The notes below the pieces were generated by a model. That model was not told where the DNA came from. It was given only the letters and a program-made list of their open reading frames with translations, and ran no database searches. The position numbers and the translations under genes were made by a program. A DNA stretch of 64,000 nucleotides from Planctomycetota bacterium (GTDB lineage: Bacteria; Planctomycetota; J058): contig JAMLIC010000002.1 of assembly GCA_023954375.1 (NCBI GenBank), positions 310,001 to 374,000 on the forward strand, written 5' to 3'. Of this stretch, positions 25,841 to 36,157 are shown in pieces (within the stretch, counting starts at the first letter, position 1; each line of letters begins with the position of its first letter).

Positions 25841-27331
25841 ATGCTCCACTCGATCACTCGGCGCCTCGTCGCCGGCGCCGCCCTCGCCGCGGTCGCCGTG
25901 GCCGCGCACGGCTGCAGCTCGGACACCCGCGACAAGCGCCAGGCCGCCCAGGCGACGGCCGCGGCGACGGCCAAGGGCGACACGAAGAAGAAGCCCAAGC
26001 TCGACGGGGCCTCGCCCGCCTCCGGCGACCTCGCCGGGGGCGAGCAGGTCGTGCTCAAGGGGAAGCGCTTCCAGCGCGAGGGCGCCGGGACGACCCGGGT
26101 CGTCTTCGGCGGGGTGGCGCTCACGGTCACGCCGGTGAGCGACGACGAGCTCTGGGTCGTCGCGCCGCCGGCCGCGGCCGCCGGGCCGGTGGACATCGTC
26201 GTCGTGAACGACCACGGCTCCGACACCCTGGCGGGCGGCTACGTCTACGAGCTGGCGAAGAGGACCAAGCCCAAGCTCGACGGCGTCGCGCCGGCGCGGG
26301 GCCCGCTGACCGGCGGGACCCCGGTGGTGCTCCGCGGCAGGCGCTTCCTCGCGCCCGACGCGGGCGAGACCGTCGTCCTCTTCGGCACGGAGCGCGTCGT
26401 GGCCACGCCGCGCGCGGCCGACCGCCTGGAGGTCCTCACGCCGCCGGGCGCGCGGCCGGGGCGCGTGACCGTGCGGGTCATCAACGCGCACGGCATGGAC
26501 GACCTGCCGGACGCCTTCGAGTACGAGCCGGCCGGCCCCGACACCGTGCGCTTCTTGCCGGGCGTCGGGCGCCAGGAGGGCGGGACGCGCGTGACGGTCA
26601 CGACGAGCTTCGCCCTCGGCGCCGCCGCGGCCGTGACGTTCGACGGCGTCGCGGCGGCGGCGGTCGCCGCGGTCGACAGCCACGCGGTCGTCGTGGAGGT
26701 CCCGGCCGGCCTGCGCCCCGGGCGCGTCCGGGTGAGCGTCAGCGACGGCGGGCGGAGCGCCGACCAGGACGGGTTCGTCGTCCAGGGGGCGCTGGTCTAC
26801 GGCGACCTGCTGGTGAACGAGGTGCTCGCCGACGCCAGCCAGCTCGACGCCAACGGCGACGGCGTCGTGCATCCCGACGGCGACGAGTTCGTCGAGCTGG
26901 TGAACACGCGGAGCGGGCCGCTCGACCTGACGGGCCTCGAGCTGCTCGACGGCTCGGGCGAGGTCCGCCATCGCTTCCCCAACCCGACCACCCTGCCGGC
27001 GGGCGGGGCGGTCGTCGTCTTCGGCGGCGGCACGCCGGTCGGCTTCGCCGGCCCTCACGCGTCGGGGCACGCCCAGTGCGCGACGAGCGGCAAGCTTGGG
27101 CTCGGCGACGGCGGCGACCGGGTCGAGGTGCGCACCCCCGCCGGCCGCGTGCTGTTCCGCTTCGAGTACGACGGCGCCCGCGCCGACTCCTCGTGGAACC
27201 GCAAGGACGACGGCCAGCGCCTCGACGTGGACCCGGCGATCCGGGCCGACGAGTACCGGCGGCACACGCGCATGGACGGCGTCACGGCGCCGATCTCGCC
27301 CGGGCGCCGCGCCGGCGGCGCGCCCTTCTGA
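25841..27331 (+). CDS. IPT/TIG and lamin-tail domain lipoprotein
   Basis: The 496-residue protein has a lipoprotein signal (Cys near residue 25, AHGC). Three IPT/TIG immunoglobulin-like domains follow (about 50-135, 140-230 and 235-320; each opens with a PxxGxxxGGxxVxL-like pattern). A lamin-tail-type domain (about 325-490; LLVNEVLADASQLDANGDG, DEFVELVNT, LDLTGLELLDGSG) closes the protein. Such proteins are cell-surface binding or adhesion modules. The Asp/Gly-rich loop may hold calcium. The start ATG follows AGGGGAAC. The porin gene begins 2 bases after its stop, so the two are one operon. Confidence 0.88.
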   Translation: MLHSITRRLVAGAALAAVAVAAHGCSSDTRDKRQAAQATAAATAKGDTKKKPKLDGASPASGDLAGGEQVVLKGKRFQREGAGTTRVVFGGVALTVTPVSDDELWVVAPPAAAAGPVDIVVVNDHGSDTLAGGYVYELAKRTKPKLDGVAPARGPLTGGTPVVLRGRRFLAPDAGETVVLFGTERVVATPRAADRLEVLTPPGARPGRVTVRVINAHGMDDLPDAFEYEPAGPDTVRFLPGVGRQEGGTRVTVTTSFALGAAAAVTFDGVAAAAVAAVDSHAVVVEVPAGLRPGRVRVSVSDGGRSADQDGFVVQGALVYGDLLVNEVLADASQLDANGDGVVHPDGDEFVELVNTRSGPLDLTGLELLDGSGEVRHRFPNPTTLPAGGAVVVFGGGTPVGFAGPHASGHAQCATSGKLGLGDGGDRVEVRTPAGRVLFRFEYDGARADSSWNRKDDGQRLDVDPAIRADEYRRHTRMDGVTAPISPGRRAGGAPF

Positions 27332-27333
27332 CG

Positions 27334-28734
27334 GTGCGCGCCGCGCTCGCGCTGGTCGCCCTCCTCGCCGGGCCGGCGCTCGCGGACCCCGGGCGGGACG
27401 ACCTGGACCGCCGGCTCCTCGAGCAGGAGCGGCGCCTCGTCGAGTTGCAGCACCGGCTCGAGGAGCAGGAGCGCGAGCTGCGCGCGCAGCGCGAGGCGCT
27501 GGCAGACCTCGAGGCGGCGCCGCCGGGCGGCGGCGGGGGCGGGGGGGCCGCCGACCACCGGGGTTGGCCGTTCGGCGGCTACGGCCTGCCCGACCCCGAG
27601 CGGGACCACCGGCTGCGGCTGGGCCTGTTCTTCATCGAGGGTAACGGGCATCGCCTGGAGCTCCGCGGACGCATCCACCTCGACGGCCGCTTCCTCGCGC
27701 AGCGCGACCGCGACGACACGAGCGACACGTTCCTGGTCCGCCGGGCGCGCCTCGAGATGCAGGGGGTGCTCTGGCGCCGGCTCGAGTTCGAGCTCTCGGG
27801 GGAGTTCGGCAAGGAGAGGGCCGAGCTGTTCGAGGCCTACCTGAACCTGCGCGCCCTGCCGCAGCTCCAGCTCAAGGTCGGCCAGATGCGCTTCCCGTTC
27901 GGGCTCACGCGCACGACGTCGTCGAACTACCTGCTCCACCCCGAGCGCCCCGTCGCCATGTCGCGCCTCGTCCAGGGCCGCGACATCGGCGTGATGCTGC
28001 ACGGCCTCCTCCTCGACGGGCGGCTGCGCTGGGTCCTCGGCGCGTTCAACGGCGTCGGGGCCAACGCGGCGGACTCCGACCGCGACCTCGACGTCGCCGC
28101 GCGGCTCGAGCTCCGGCCCGTCCCGCCGCTGCTCCTCGGCGCGTCCTTCGCCTACACGCCGCCCGAGCGCGACGGGCGCGGGCCGCGGGACGTCTCGACG
28201 GTCGGCGACGAGGTGACGCGATTCCTCGACTACGACGGCGACAACGTCCGCCGCGGCCGGCGGGTCCGCGCCGGCGCCGACGCGCGCGTCCGCTGGGGCC
28301 CGCTCGAGGTCGCGGTCGAGGCGATCGTCGACCGGAGCTACGACGTGCGCAACGAGGACGGGCTGCCCGACGACCTGTGGGCCGCCGGCGGCGCGGTCGA
28401 CGTCGCCTGGCTCATCACGGGCGAGGAGCGCAGGAACCAGGTCGAGCCGAAGCGGCCGCTCTTCAGCGAGGGGGAGTGGGGGCCAGGGGCCTTCGAGGTG
28501 GCCGCGCGCTTCGAGACGTTCCGCGCCGACCCGGACGTGCTCCGGCGCGGCTTCGCCAGGGGCACGGACCGCATGGACTCGGGCACGTTCACGCTCAGCT
28601 GGTACCCGTGGAAGGCGATCCGCCTCATGCTCAGCTACACTTACTCGCGGTTCGACGACCCGGTGACGGTCGCCCCCGGGGACCGGCTGCGCGACGAGCA
28701 CGTGGTGATCACGCGGCTGGCCGCGTACTGGTAG
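27334..28734 (+). CDS. Phosphate-selective porin O/P family protein
   Basis: The 466-residue protein has a signal peptide (1-18, cut after ALA). A short coiled coil (about 25-60; repeated LLEQERRLVELQ-like heptads) resembles those that hold porins in trimers or to the wall, then a Gly-rich spacer and a beta barrel. The barrel is the Porin_O_P type (RARLEMQGVLWRRLEFELS, LPQLQLKVGQMRFPFGLTR) and ends with an aromatic residue (AAYW), the usual outer-membrane insertion signal. Its natural substrate (phosphate, polyphosphate or other anions) is not shown by sequence. The GTG start lies 2 bases after the IPT/TIG gene stop. Confidence 0.9.
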   Translation: MRAALALVALLAGPALADPGRDDLDRRLLEQERRLVELQHRLEEQERELRAQREALADLEAAPPGGGGGGGAADHRGWPFGGYGLPDPERDHRLRLGLFFIEGNGHRLELRGRIHLDGRFLAQRDRDDTSDTFLVRRARLEMQGVLWRRLEFELSGEFGKERAELFEAYLNLRALPQLQLKVGQMRFPFGLTRTTSSNYLLHPERPVAMSRLVQGRDIGVMLHGLLLDGRLRWVLGAFNGVGANAADSDRDLDVAARLELRPVPPLLLGASFAYTPPERDGRGPRDVSTVGDEVTRFLDYDGDNVRRGRRVRAGADARVRWGPLEVAVEAIVDRSYDVRNEDGLPDDLWAAGGAVDVAWLITGEERRNQVEPKRPLFSEGEWGPGAFEVAARFETFRADPDVLRRGFARGTDRMDSGTFTLSWYPWKAIRLMLSYTYSRFDDPVTVAPGDRLRDEHVVITRLAAYW

Positions 28735-28747
28735 CGGCGGTCCTCCA

Positions 28748-28753
28748 TACAAT
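28748..28753 (+). promoter_or_regulatory. -10-like box TACAAT 7 bases before hrpB
   Basis: TACAAT, 7 bases, then the GTG of hrpB. No typical Shine-Dalgarno sits between. This fits a leaderless transcript starting inside or at the start codon. Confidence 0.5.
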
Positions 28754-28760
28754 CCGGGGC

Positions 28761-31274
28761 GTGGACCCGCTGCCGATCGACCCGCACCTGCCCGCGATCC
28801 TCGCGCGGCTCGAGGCCCGCCGCGCCGTGGTCCTGTCGGCCGAGCCGGGCACGGGCAAGACGACGCGCCTGCCGCCGGCGCTGGCCGACGCGCTCCCCGC
28901 CGGGCAGGTCGTCGTGCTCGAGCCGCGGCGCCTCGCCGTGCGGCTGGCGGCCCGGAGGGTGGCGCAGGAGCGGGGCGAGCGCCTGGGCGAGCGCACGGGC
29001 TACCAGGTGCGCTACGAGCAGGTGAGCGGGCCCGCGACGCGCGTCCTCTACGTGACCGAGGGCGTCCTCACGCGCCGCCTGGCCGAGGGCGCGCGGCTCG
29101 ACGGCGTCGCGGCCGTGGTCCTCGACGAGTTCCACGAGCGGCACGTCGAGACCGACCTGGCGCTTGCCCTCCTCGTGCGCCTGCGCGAACGGCGGCCGGA
29201 CCTGCGGCTCGTGGTCATGTCGGCGACGCTCGACGCGGGGCCGCTGGCGCGCCACCTCGACGCCGAGGTGATCGAGGTGCCCGGCCAGGCGCACCCGGTG
29301 ACGATCGAGCACGCGCCGCACCGCGACGACCGGCCCGTCGAGGACCGGGTCCACGCGGCGCTGGGCGACCTGCTCGACCGCGGGCTCGCCGGCCACGTGC
29401 TCGTCTTCCTGCCCGGCACGGGCGAGATCCAGCGCGCCGCGCGCGCGCTCGAGGGCCTGGCGCGGCGCGAGGACCTGCTCGTGTTGCCGCTGCACGGGCG
29501 GCTCTCGCCCGAGGAGATGGACGCGGCCCTGCGGCCGTCGACCCGCCGCAAGGTCCTCCTGGCGACGAACGTGGCCGAGTCGTCGGTGACGATCGACGGC
29601 GTCGTGGCCGTGATCGACACGGGCCTGGCGCGGGTGCCCGGGACGTCGCCCGCGACCGGCCTGCCGACGCTCGAGCTGCAACCGGTCTCGCAGGCCTCGG
29701 CGAAGCAGCGCGCCGGCCGCGCCGGCCGCCAGGGCCCGGGGCTGTGCGTGCGCCTCTACTCGCGGCAGGACCACGACCGCCGCCCGCGCGCGCCGGTGCC
29801 GGAGCTCCTGCGCACCGACCTGAGCGGCCCGCTCCTGGCGCTGCGCGGGGCCGGCGTGACCGACCTGGCGACCGTCCGCTGGCTCGACGCGCCGCCCCCG
29901 GCGAATGTCGATGTGGCCGACCGGCTGCTCGCGCGGCTGGGCGCCGTCGACGCGGCGGGGGCGATCACCGACACCGGCCGCGCGCTCCTGCGCTTGCCCC
30001 TGCCGCCGCGCCTCGGGCGCGTGCTCGTCGAGGGGGCGGCGCGCGGGGTCGGCCGGGCGGCCGCGGGCGCCGTGGCGCTCCTGTCCGAGCGCGACATCCG
30101 GCGCGACCACGCCCGGCAGGCGCAGGCCGTCGAGGAGGGGCCGTCCGACGTGCTGGCGCTCCTCGACCTCCTCGACGAGGCGGAGGGCGCGGGCCGCGGG
30201 CGGCTGCGCGGCCTCGACCTCGACGCGCAGGCGGTCGACGCGGTCCGCCGCGCGCGGCGGCAGCTCGAGGGGGCGCTCCGCGGCCTCGAGGGGGGGCGGC
30301 GCGCCGGCGGCGACGAGCAGGCCTTGCTCCTGAGCCTCCTCGCCGGGCACCCCGACCGCGTGGCCCGCCGGCAGCGGCCCGACGCGCCGACGCTCGTCCT
30401 CGCCGACGGCGGCCAGGTCGACCTCGCGCGCGAGAGCGTCGTCCAGGCGGCCGAGTGGGTGGTGGTCCTCGACGCGCAGGACCCGCGCCGCCAGGGGACG
30501 TCGGCCCGCGCGCACGTGGTCTCGGCGATCCGCCCCGACTGGCTGCTCGAGCTCTTCCCCGAGCAGGTGCAGGAGGGGCGCGCCGCGCGCTGGAACCAGC
30601 AGCAGGAGCGGGTCGAGGCGACCTGGCGCCTGACCTACGGCGGCCTCGTCCTCGACGAGGCGCCCGACCACGACGCGGGCCCCGAGGTCGAGGAGGTGCT
30701 GCGGCGCGAGGCGCGGGCCCGCGGGCTCGCCGGCCTGTGCGACCGCGAGGCGCTCGAGGGGTGGCTCCTGCGTGTGGCGTTCGCCCGCACGCTCGACCCG
30801 AACATCCCCGAGCTCGGGCCGGCCGAGCTCGAGGCCTTCCTCGAGGCGCAGTGCGCCGGGCGGCGCAGCCTCCGGGAGCTGAGGGAGGCCGACCTGCTCG
30901 CGTGCCTCCGCGCGTCGCTCGGCCACGACGCCGCCCGGCGCCTCGACCGGCTGGTCCCCGACCACGTCACGCTGCGCGGCGGGCGCCGGCTGAGGGTGAA
31001 CTACGAGGCGAAGCGCGCGCCGTGGGTCGCCTCGCGCCTGCAGGACTTCTTCGGCATGAAGGAAGGGCCGGCGGTCGGCGGCGGGGCGGTGAAGGTCGTG
31101 CTCCACCTGCTCGCGCCCAACAAGCAGGCGGTCTCGGTGACGAGTGACCTGGCCGGCTTCTGGGAGCGCCACTACCCGGCCGCGCGGCGCGAGCTCTCGC
31201 GCCGCTACCCACGGCACGCCTGGCCCGAGGACCCGGTCAACGCGCAGGCGCCGCAGCCAGGCCGCATCCGATAG
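28761..31274 (+). CDS. hrpB: ATP-dependent RNA helicase HrpB
   Basis: The 837-residue protein is a DEAH/RHA-type helicase of the HrpB class, by length and motif order. Motifs: Walker A AEPGTGKTT (about 30), DEFH box (VVLDEFHER), SATLDAG, then LATNVAESSVTIDG, QRAGRAGRQGPG (motif VI) and the HA2 region near 390-470. The C-terminal HrpB domain (about 700-830) contains RRLRVNYEAKRAPWVASRLQ, as in the family. Its cellular RNA role in bacteria is not settled. The GTG start is supported by the TACAAT box 7 bases upstream. Confidence 0.93.
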   Translation: MDPLPIDPHLPAILARLEARRAVVLSAEPGTGKTTRLPPALADALPAGQVVVLEPRRLAVRLAARRVAQERGERLGERTGYQVRYEQVSGPATRVLYVTEGVLTRRLAEGARLDGVAAVVLDEFHERHVETDLALALLVRLRERRPDLRLVVMSATLDAGPLARHLDAEVIEVPGQAHPVTIEHAPHRDDRPVEDRVHAALGDLLDRGLAGHVLVFLPGTGEIQRAARALEGLARREDLLVLPLHGRLSPEEMDAALRPSTRRKVLLATNVAESSVTIDGVVAVIDTGLARVPGTSPATGLPTLELQPVSQASAKQRAGRAGRQGPGLCVRLYSRQDHDRRPRAPVPELLRTDLSGPLLALRGAGVTDLATVRWLDAPPPANVDVADRLLARLGAVDAAGAITDTGRALLRLPLPPRLGRVLVEGAARGVGRAAAGAVALLSERDIRRDHARQAQAVEEGPSDVLALLDLLDEAEGAGRGRLRGLDLDAQAVDAVRRARRQLEGALRGLEGGRRAGGDEQALLLSLLAGHPDRVARRQRPDAPTLVLADGGQVDLARESVVQAAEWVVVLDAQDPRRQGTSARAHVVSAIRPDWLLELFPEQVQEGRAARWNQQQERVEATWRLTYGGLVLDEAPDHDAGPEVEEVLRREARARGLAGLCDREALEGWLLRVAFARTLDPNIPELGPAELEAFLEAQCAGRRSLRELREADLLACLRASLGHDAARRLDRLVPDHVTLRGGRRLRVNYEAKRAPWVASRLQDFFGMKEGPAVGGGAVKVVLHLLAPNKQAVSVTSDLAGFWERHYPAARRELSRRYPRHAWPEDPVNAQAPQPGRIR

Positions 31275-31337
31275 GGTCGCGGGCGACCGGGCTGAACCTC
31301 CGTCCCGCCCGCGCGTCGTCTGGGTCACGGAGGGCCC

Positions 31338-31745
31338 ATGGCCAGGCCGGGTCGGCGCGGCTTCACCCTGATCGAGGTCGTGATGTTCGTCTGGCTGGTC
31401 GCCTGGCTCGTCGCCGGCGCGTCCTGGGGCGGAGCGCAGAGCCCGTGGCTCGTGGTCCCCGGTGTGCTTACCGGGCTCCTCGCGGGGGTCGTCCTCCCGC
31501 TCGTCGTGCTCCTCCCCCTCGACCTGCTCGAGCGCCGGCGGCGCCCCCGCCTCCCCCCGTGCTTCGCCCGCGGCTGCCGCACCTACGCCTGGTGGTGGGC
31601 GGACGGGCGCGAGGGCTGGCGCTGCGGCTGCGGCGACGACTACGTCCAGCGCGACGGGCGCTTCCTGCGGGTGGTCCAGGCCGACGTCGAGCTGCGCTAC
31701 CTGCGGCGAGACGCGCGCGGCCGCTGGGTCCCCGACCGCGAGTGA
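31338..31745 (+). CDS. Small membrane protein with a prepilin-like N-terminal motif
   Basis: The 135-residue protein starts with RRGFTLIEVV, the cleavage signal read by prepilin peptidase (Gly-Phe, Thr-Leu, Ile-Glu at +5). Unlike a pilin it continues into two long hydrophobic stretches (about 14-33 and 40-62), then a soluble tail (65-135) with four cysteines (PPCFARGC, RCGCGDD) and many charged residues. A function is not recognised. Either it is an odd pseudopilin processed at the Gly-Phe bond, or the motif is a chance likeness at the start of a polytopic protein. The start ATG follows GGAGGG at 5 bases. Confidence 0.7.
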   Translation: MARPGRRGFTLIEVVMFVWLVAWLVAGASWGGAQSPWLVVPGVLTGLLAGVVLPLVVLLPLDLLERRRRPRLPPCFARGCRTYAWWWADGREGWRCGCGDDYVQRDGRFLRVVQADVELRYLRRDARGRWVPDRE

Positions 31746-31749
31746 GCCC

Positions 31750-31771
31750 GACGGGACGCCGCCGTCCCGTC
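31750..31771. terminator. Terminator-like hairpin
   Basis: A perfect 8-base stem (GACGGGAC with GTCCCGTC) around a 6-base loop stands 5 bases after the prepilin-like gene. No T-run follows, as is common in such GC-rich genomes. Confidence 0.45.
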
Positions 31772-31819
31772 CACGCCGTTCGCTCCTGGTCCGGCCCGCC
31801 GCTTGCGCGGGCGACGGGC

Positions 31820-32686
31820 ATGATCAGCTACCTGAAGATCGCCCTGCTCATGGCCGCGCTCACCGGGCTCCTGGTGGCGATCGGCGGCTACTTCGGCGGG
31901 ACCACGTGGGCCGTCGGCGCCTTCGTGCTCGCCGCCGTGATGAACGTCGCGGCGTTCTGGTTCAGCGATCGGGCCGTGCTCGCCATGTACGGCGCCCGCA
32001 AGGTCGGCCCGCAGGAGGCGCCCGAGCTGTACGCCCTGGTGGACGAGCTGCGGCGCAAGGCCGGCATGCCCATGCCGGTGGTGGCGATCGCGCCGCAGGC
32101 GCAGCCGAACGCCTTCGCCACCGGCCGGAGCCCGAAGCGCGCCGTCGTGTGCGCGACGTCGGGGCTGTTGAAGATGATGAACAAGGCCGAGCTGCGCGCG
32201 ATCCTCGGCCACGAGCTGGCGCACGTGAAGAACCGCGACATGCTCGTGAGCACCGTCGCCGCCACGCTCGCCGGCGCGGTCGTGCTCCTGGCGCGCATGG
32301 CCTTCTTCATGGGCCACGGCCGCGACCGCGGCCCGCTGGGCGCCGTCGGCGCGCTCCTGCTCGTCGTGCTGGCGCCCCTGGCCGCGATGCTCATCCAGCT
32401 CGCCGTCACCCGCACGGGCGAGTTCCGCGCCGACCGCTCGGGCGCCGAGCTCACCGGGCAGCCCGAGGACCTCGCCCGCGCCCTGCGCAAGCTCGAGCGC
32501 GGCGCCGAGGAGCTCCCCATGGACGTGAGCCCGGCGGCGGCGCACCTGTGCATCGTCAACCCGCTGCGCGGGGACCTCGTCTCGGGGATCGCCGGCCTGT
32601 TCCGCACCCACCCGCCCACCGAGGAGCGCGTGAAGCGCCTCGAGCGCATGGCCCGCGAGGGCGCCGCCCGCGCCGCGCGCTGGTGA
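31820..32686 (+). CDS. htpX: HtpX-like membrane zinc metalloprotease (M48)
   Basis: The 288-residue integral membrane protease degrades misfolded membrane proteins. Two N-terminal helices (about 5-25 and 33-52), the zinc motif HELAH (about 132-136, followed by VKNRD), two more helices (about 152-170 and 180-200) and the third zinc ligand Glu in GEFRADRSGAELTG match the HtpX/M48B arrangement and length. The start is ATG at 31820. The TGA stop shares the palindrome TGATCA with the stop of proA on the other strand; the two genes end base to base. Confidence 0.94.
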   Translation: MISYLKIALLMAALTGLLVAIGGYFGGTTWAVGAFVLAAVMNVAAFWFSDRAVLAMYGARKVGPQEAPELYALVDELRRKAGMPMPVVAIAPQAQPNAFATGRSPKRAVVCATSGLLKMMNKAELRAILGHELAHVKNRDMLVSTVAATLAGAVVLLARMAFFMGHGRDRGPLGAVGALLLVVLAPLAAMLIQLAVTRTGEFRADRSGAELTGQPEDLARALRKLERGAEELPMDVSPAAAHLCIVNPLRGDLVSGIAGLFRTHPPTEERVKRLERMAREGAARAARW

Positions 32687-33982
32687 TCAGGTCGGCAGGG
32701 ATCGATGCGTGAAGGCCCGCTTGCCGGGCCCGTAGTCGGCCGCGACCTGCCCCGCGCCCTCGAGCAGCCAGCGCGTGGTGAGGAGGCCCTCGACCCCGAC
32801 GGGCCCGCGCGCGTGGATCCGCCCGGTGCTGATCCCCACCTCGGCGCCGAGGCCGTAGCGGTAGCCGTCCGCGAAGCGGGTGCTCGCGTTGTGGAACACG
32901 CTGGCCGAGTCGACCTCGGCCAGGAAGCGCGCCGCCGCCTCGGCGTCGTCGGTGACGATCGCGTCGGTGTGGCCGCTGCCGTGGTCGGCGATGAACCGGA
33001 GCGCCGCCTCGAGGTCGGGCACGGTGAACACCGCCAGCACGAGGTCGCCGTACTCGGTGTCGCCGTCCCCTTCGCCGGCCGCGACGGCGCCGTGCGCGGC
33101 CAGGTGCGGCAGCGCCTGCGGGTCGGCGCGCAGCTCGACGCCGCGCGCCCGCAGGGCCGCCCCGACCGCCGGCAGGTGCGGCAGGAGGTCGCGGTGGACG
33201 AGCAGGGTCTCGGTCGCGTTGCACGCCGACGGCGCGTCGCACTTGCCGTCGACCGCCAGGCGCGCGGCCATGTCCGGGTCGGCGGCGCGGTCGAGGTAGA
33301 GGTGGCAGATCCCCTCGGCGTGGCCGAGGACCGGGATCCTCGTGCTCGCCTGCACGTGGCGCACGAGCTGCGACGAGCCGCGCGGGATCACGAGGTCGAT
33401 GTGCGCGTCGAGCGCGAGGAGGCGGCCGAGCGCCTCGCGGTCCTCGACGGCGCCGACGGCGTCGGGGTCGAGCCCCTCGCGCGCGAGCGCGTCGCGCAGG
33501 CACGCGACGAGCGCCCGGTTGCTGGCGCGCGCCTCGGCCCCGCCCTTGAGGAGCACGGCGTTCCCGGCGCGCAGGGCCAGCGCGCCGATCTGCACCACGG
33601 CGTCGGGCCGGCTCTCGAACACGACCAGCAGCACGCCGATCGGGCTCTTCACCTGCCTGAGGACGAGGCCCTGGTCGAGCTCGCGCCGCAGGACGACCTG
33701 GCCCACGGGGTCGGGCCAGGCGGCGAGCTGCCGCAGCCCGTCGCGCAGGGTGGCCAGCTTCGCCGGGGTCAGCGCCAGGCGGCGCAGGAGCGGCGCGGCG
33801 AGCCCCTCGCGCTCGGCCGCGGCCACGTCCTCGCGGTTGTGCTCGAGGAGCGCCGCCTCGCGCTCGACCAGCAGCGCCTCGAGCCGCCGCAGGACGGCCG
33901 CGCGCGCCTCGCTCGGGGCGAGGCGCAGGGCCCGCTGCGCCTGGCGCGCCCGCCGGGCGACCTCGTCCACCGGGTCGGTCAC
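32687..33982 (-). CDS. proA: Glutamate-5-semialdehyde dehydrogenase (gamma-glutamyl phosphate reductase), ProA
   Basis: This is the second enzyme of proline synthesis, reducing gamma-glutamyl phosphate with NADPH. At 431 residues the length is normal. The catalytic Cys lies in the motif SACNATETLLVH. Other landmarks are IGVLLVVFESRPD, GNAVLLKGG and PRGSSQLVRHV. The GTG start stands 1 base after the proB stop, so the two form a translationally coupled pair. The N-terminal residues (DEVARRARQAQRALRL) are typical for the family. Confidence 0.96.
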   Translation of the reverse strand: MTDPVDEVARRARQAQRALRLAPSEARAAVLRRLEALLVEREAALLEHNREDVAAAEREGLAAPLLRRLALTPAKLATLRDGLRQLAAWPDPVGQVVLRRELDQGLVLRQVKSPIGVLLVVFESRPDAVVQIGALALRAGNAVLLKGGAEARASNRALVACLRDALAREGLDPDAVGAVEDREALGRLLALDAHIDLVIPRGSSQLVRHVQASTRIPVLGHAEGICHLYLDRAADPDMAARLAVDGKCDAPSACNATETLLVHRDLLPHLPAVGAALRARGVELRADPQALPHLAAHGAVAAGEGDGDTEYGDLVLAVFTVPDLEAALRFIADHGSGHTDAIVTDDAEAAARFLAEVDSASVFHNASTRFADGYRYGLGAEVGISTGRIHARGPVGVEGLLTTRWLLEGAGQVAADYGPGKRAFTHRSLPT

Positions 33983-33983
33983 G

Positions 33984-35129
<1,146 letters not shown>

Positions 35130-35137
35130 GCCGCCGG

Positions 35138-35143
35138 AGGATA
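35138..35143 (-). promoter_or_regulatory. -10-like box TATCCT 8 bases before proB
   Basis: On the minus strand TATCCT is followed by 8 bases and then the GTG of proB. It is one of several such boxes abutting start codons in the window. Confidence 0.35.
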
Positions 35144-35198
35144 CCCCGGGCGGCCCCCCGCGGCACCGCCGTTGCACCGACCGCGCTGAGGAGGTCGG

Positions 35199-36089
35199 AT
35201 GAAGGCGACGCGCGGGCTGCAGGGGATGGCGGCGGCGCTCCTGGCGTTCGCCCTGACCGGGTGCGAGCCGGAGCGCAGCCGCTGGGCGGTCGCCCTCCAG
35301 CCCGACGGGTCGGGCCGCCTCGAGCTCACGCACGAGACGGCCGGCGAGGTGCCCATGCACGGCCCGCCGCCCACGGCCACGCTCGACGAGGAGGAGGCGC
35401 AGGAGGAGGCGGCGCGCTTCCTGGCCTCGATCGAGGGCGTCGAGGCCTGGACGGGGATCGTCGCCACGCCGCTGCCGGGCGGCCGGGTGCGCATCGAGGC
35501 GACGGGCTTCTTCCGCGCGCTCGAGCAGGTGCGCCCCATGGGCGAGCAGCGCTTCCAGGTGGCGCGCCCGGAGGACGGGCGGCTCGAGGTGGCCTACGTC
35601 GATCCGATCCCGACGGGGCTGGCGCAGCTCCTCCTCGACGACCGCGGCCGCGTGCACGAGGCCTTCGAGCAGGCCGACGACCGCTTCCGGGCGAGCGTCC
35701 ACCGCACCCGCGGCTTCGTCGAGATGAGCCTCGCCGGCTGGCAGTTCGAGCTCGACCTCGGCCTCCCGGGCCCCGCCGTCGAGGTCGAGGGCTTCGAGCA
35801 GGTCGAGGACGACCGCGTCTGCCTGCAGCAGGACGTCGAGAGCGTCCTCGGCATGCTCGAGCGCGACCTCCAGGCGCTCGAGGAGGTCCGCGGGCAGGTG
35901 CGCGCGGGCGAGCTGACCCGGGACGAGGGCTTCGCCCGGCTCGCCACGCTCCTCGCCGACCACCCGCGCCACGTCGTCCGCTGCGAGGTCGACGACGGCG
36001 TGGACGCCGGGTTCGAGCAGGCCTTCGAGGAGGCCGTGAGCGACTGGGAGGCGTCGGAGTGGCGGGGGCGGGTCGAGCGGTTCAAGTAG
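35199..36089 (+). CDS. Hypothetical lipoprotein (296 aa)
   Basis: The protein has a lipoprotein signal (1-22; FALTGC, Cys at about 22), so it should sit in the outer or inner membrane facing the periplasm. After it come an acidic Glu-rich segment (about 60-75), beta-rich pieces and a Glu/Leu-rich helical C-terminal half (about 200-296). No known family or catalytic motif was recognised. The start is very well supported: GAGGAGG stands about 4 bases before the ATG. It is divergent from proB, with 69 bases between starts, and is followed by a hairpin shared with the convergent gene. Confidence 0.75.
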   Translation: MKATRGLQGMAAALLAFALTGCEPERSRWAVALQPDGSGRLELTHETAGEVPMHGPPPTATLDEEEAQEEAARFLASIEGVEAWTGIVATPLPGGRVRIEATGFFRALEQVRPMGEQRFQVARPEDGRLEVAYVDPIPTGLAQLLLDDRGRVHEAFEQADDRFRASVHRTRGFVEMSLAGWQFELDLGLPGPAVEVEGFEQVEDDRVCLQQDVESVLGMLERDLQALEEVRGQVRAGELTRDEGFARLATLLADHPRHVVRCEVDDGVDAGFEQAFEEAVSDWEASEWRGRVERFK

Positions 36090-36096
36090 AGTCCAG

Positions 36097-36131
36097 AGGC
36101 AGGTCCCCTCGGCGCCCTCGGTGACCTGCCT
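36097..36131. terminator. Hairpin between convergent genes, likely bidirectional terminator
   Basis: A perfect 9-base stem AGGCAGGTC (36097-36105) and GACCTGCCT (36123-36131) around a 17-base loop lies between two genes whose 3' ends face each other. Confidence 0.5.
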
Positions 36132-36157
36132 TGGCTCTGCTCTGCAGAGGGAGCCCG

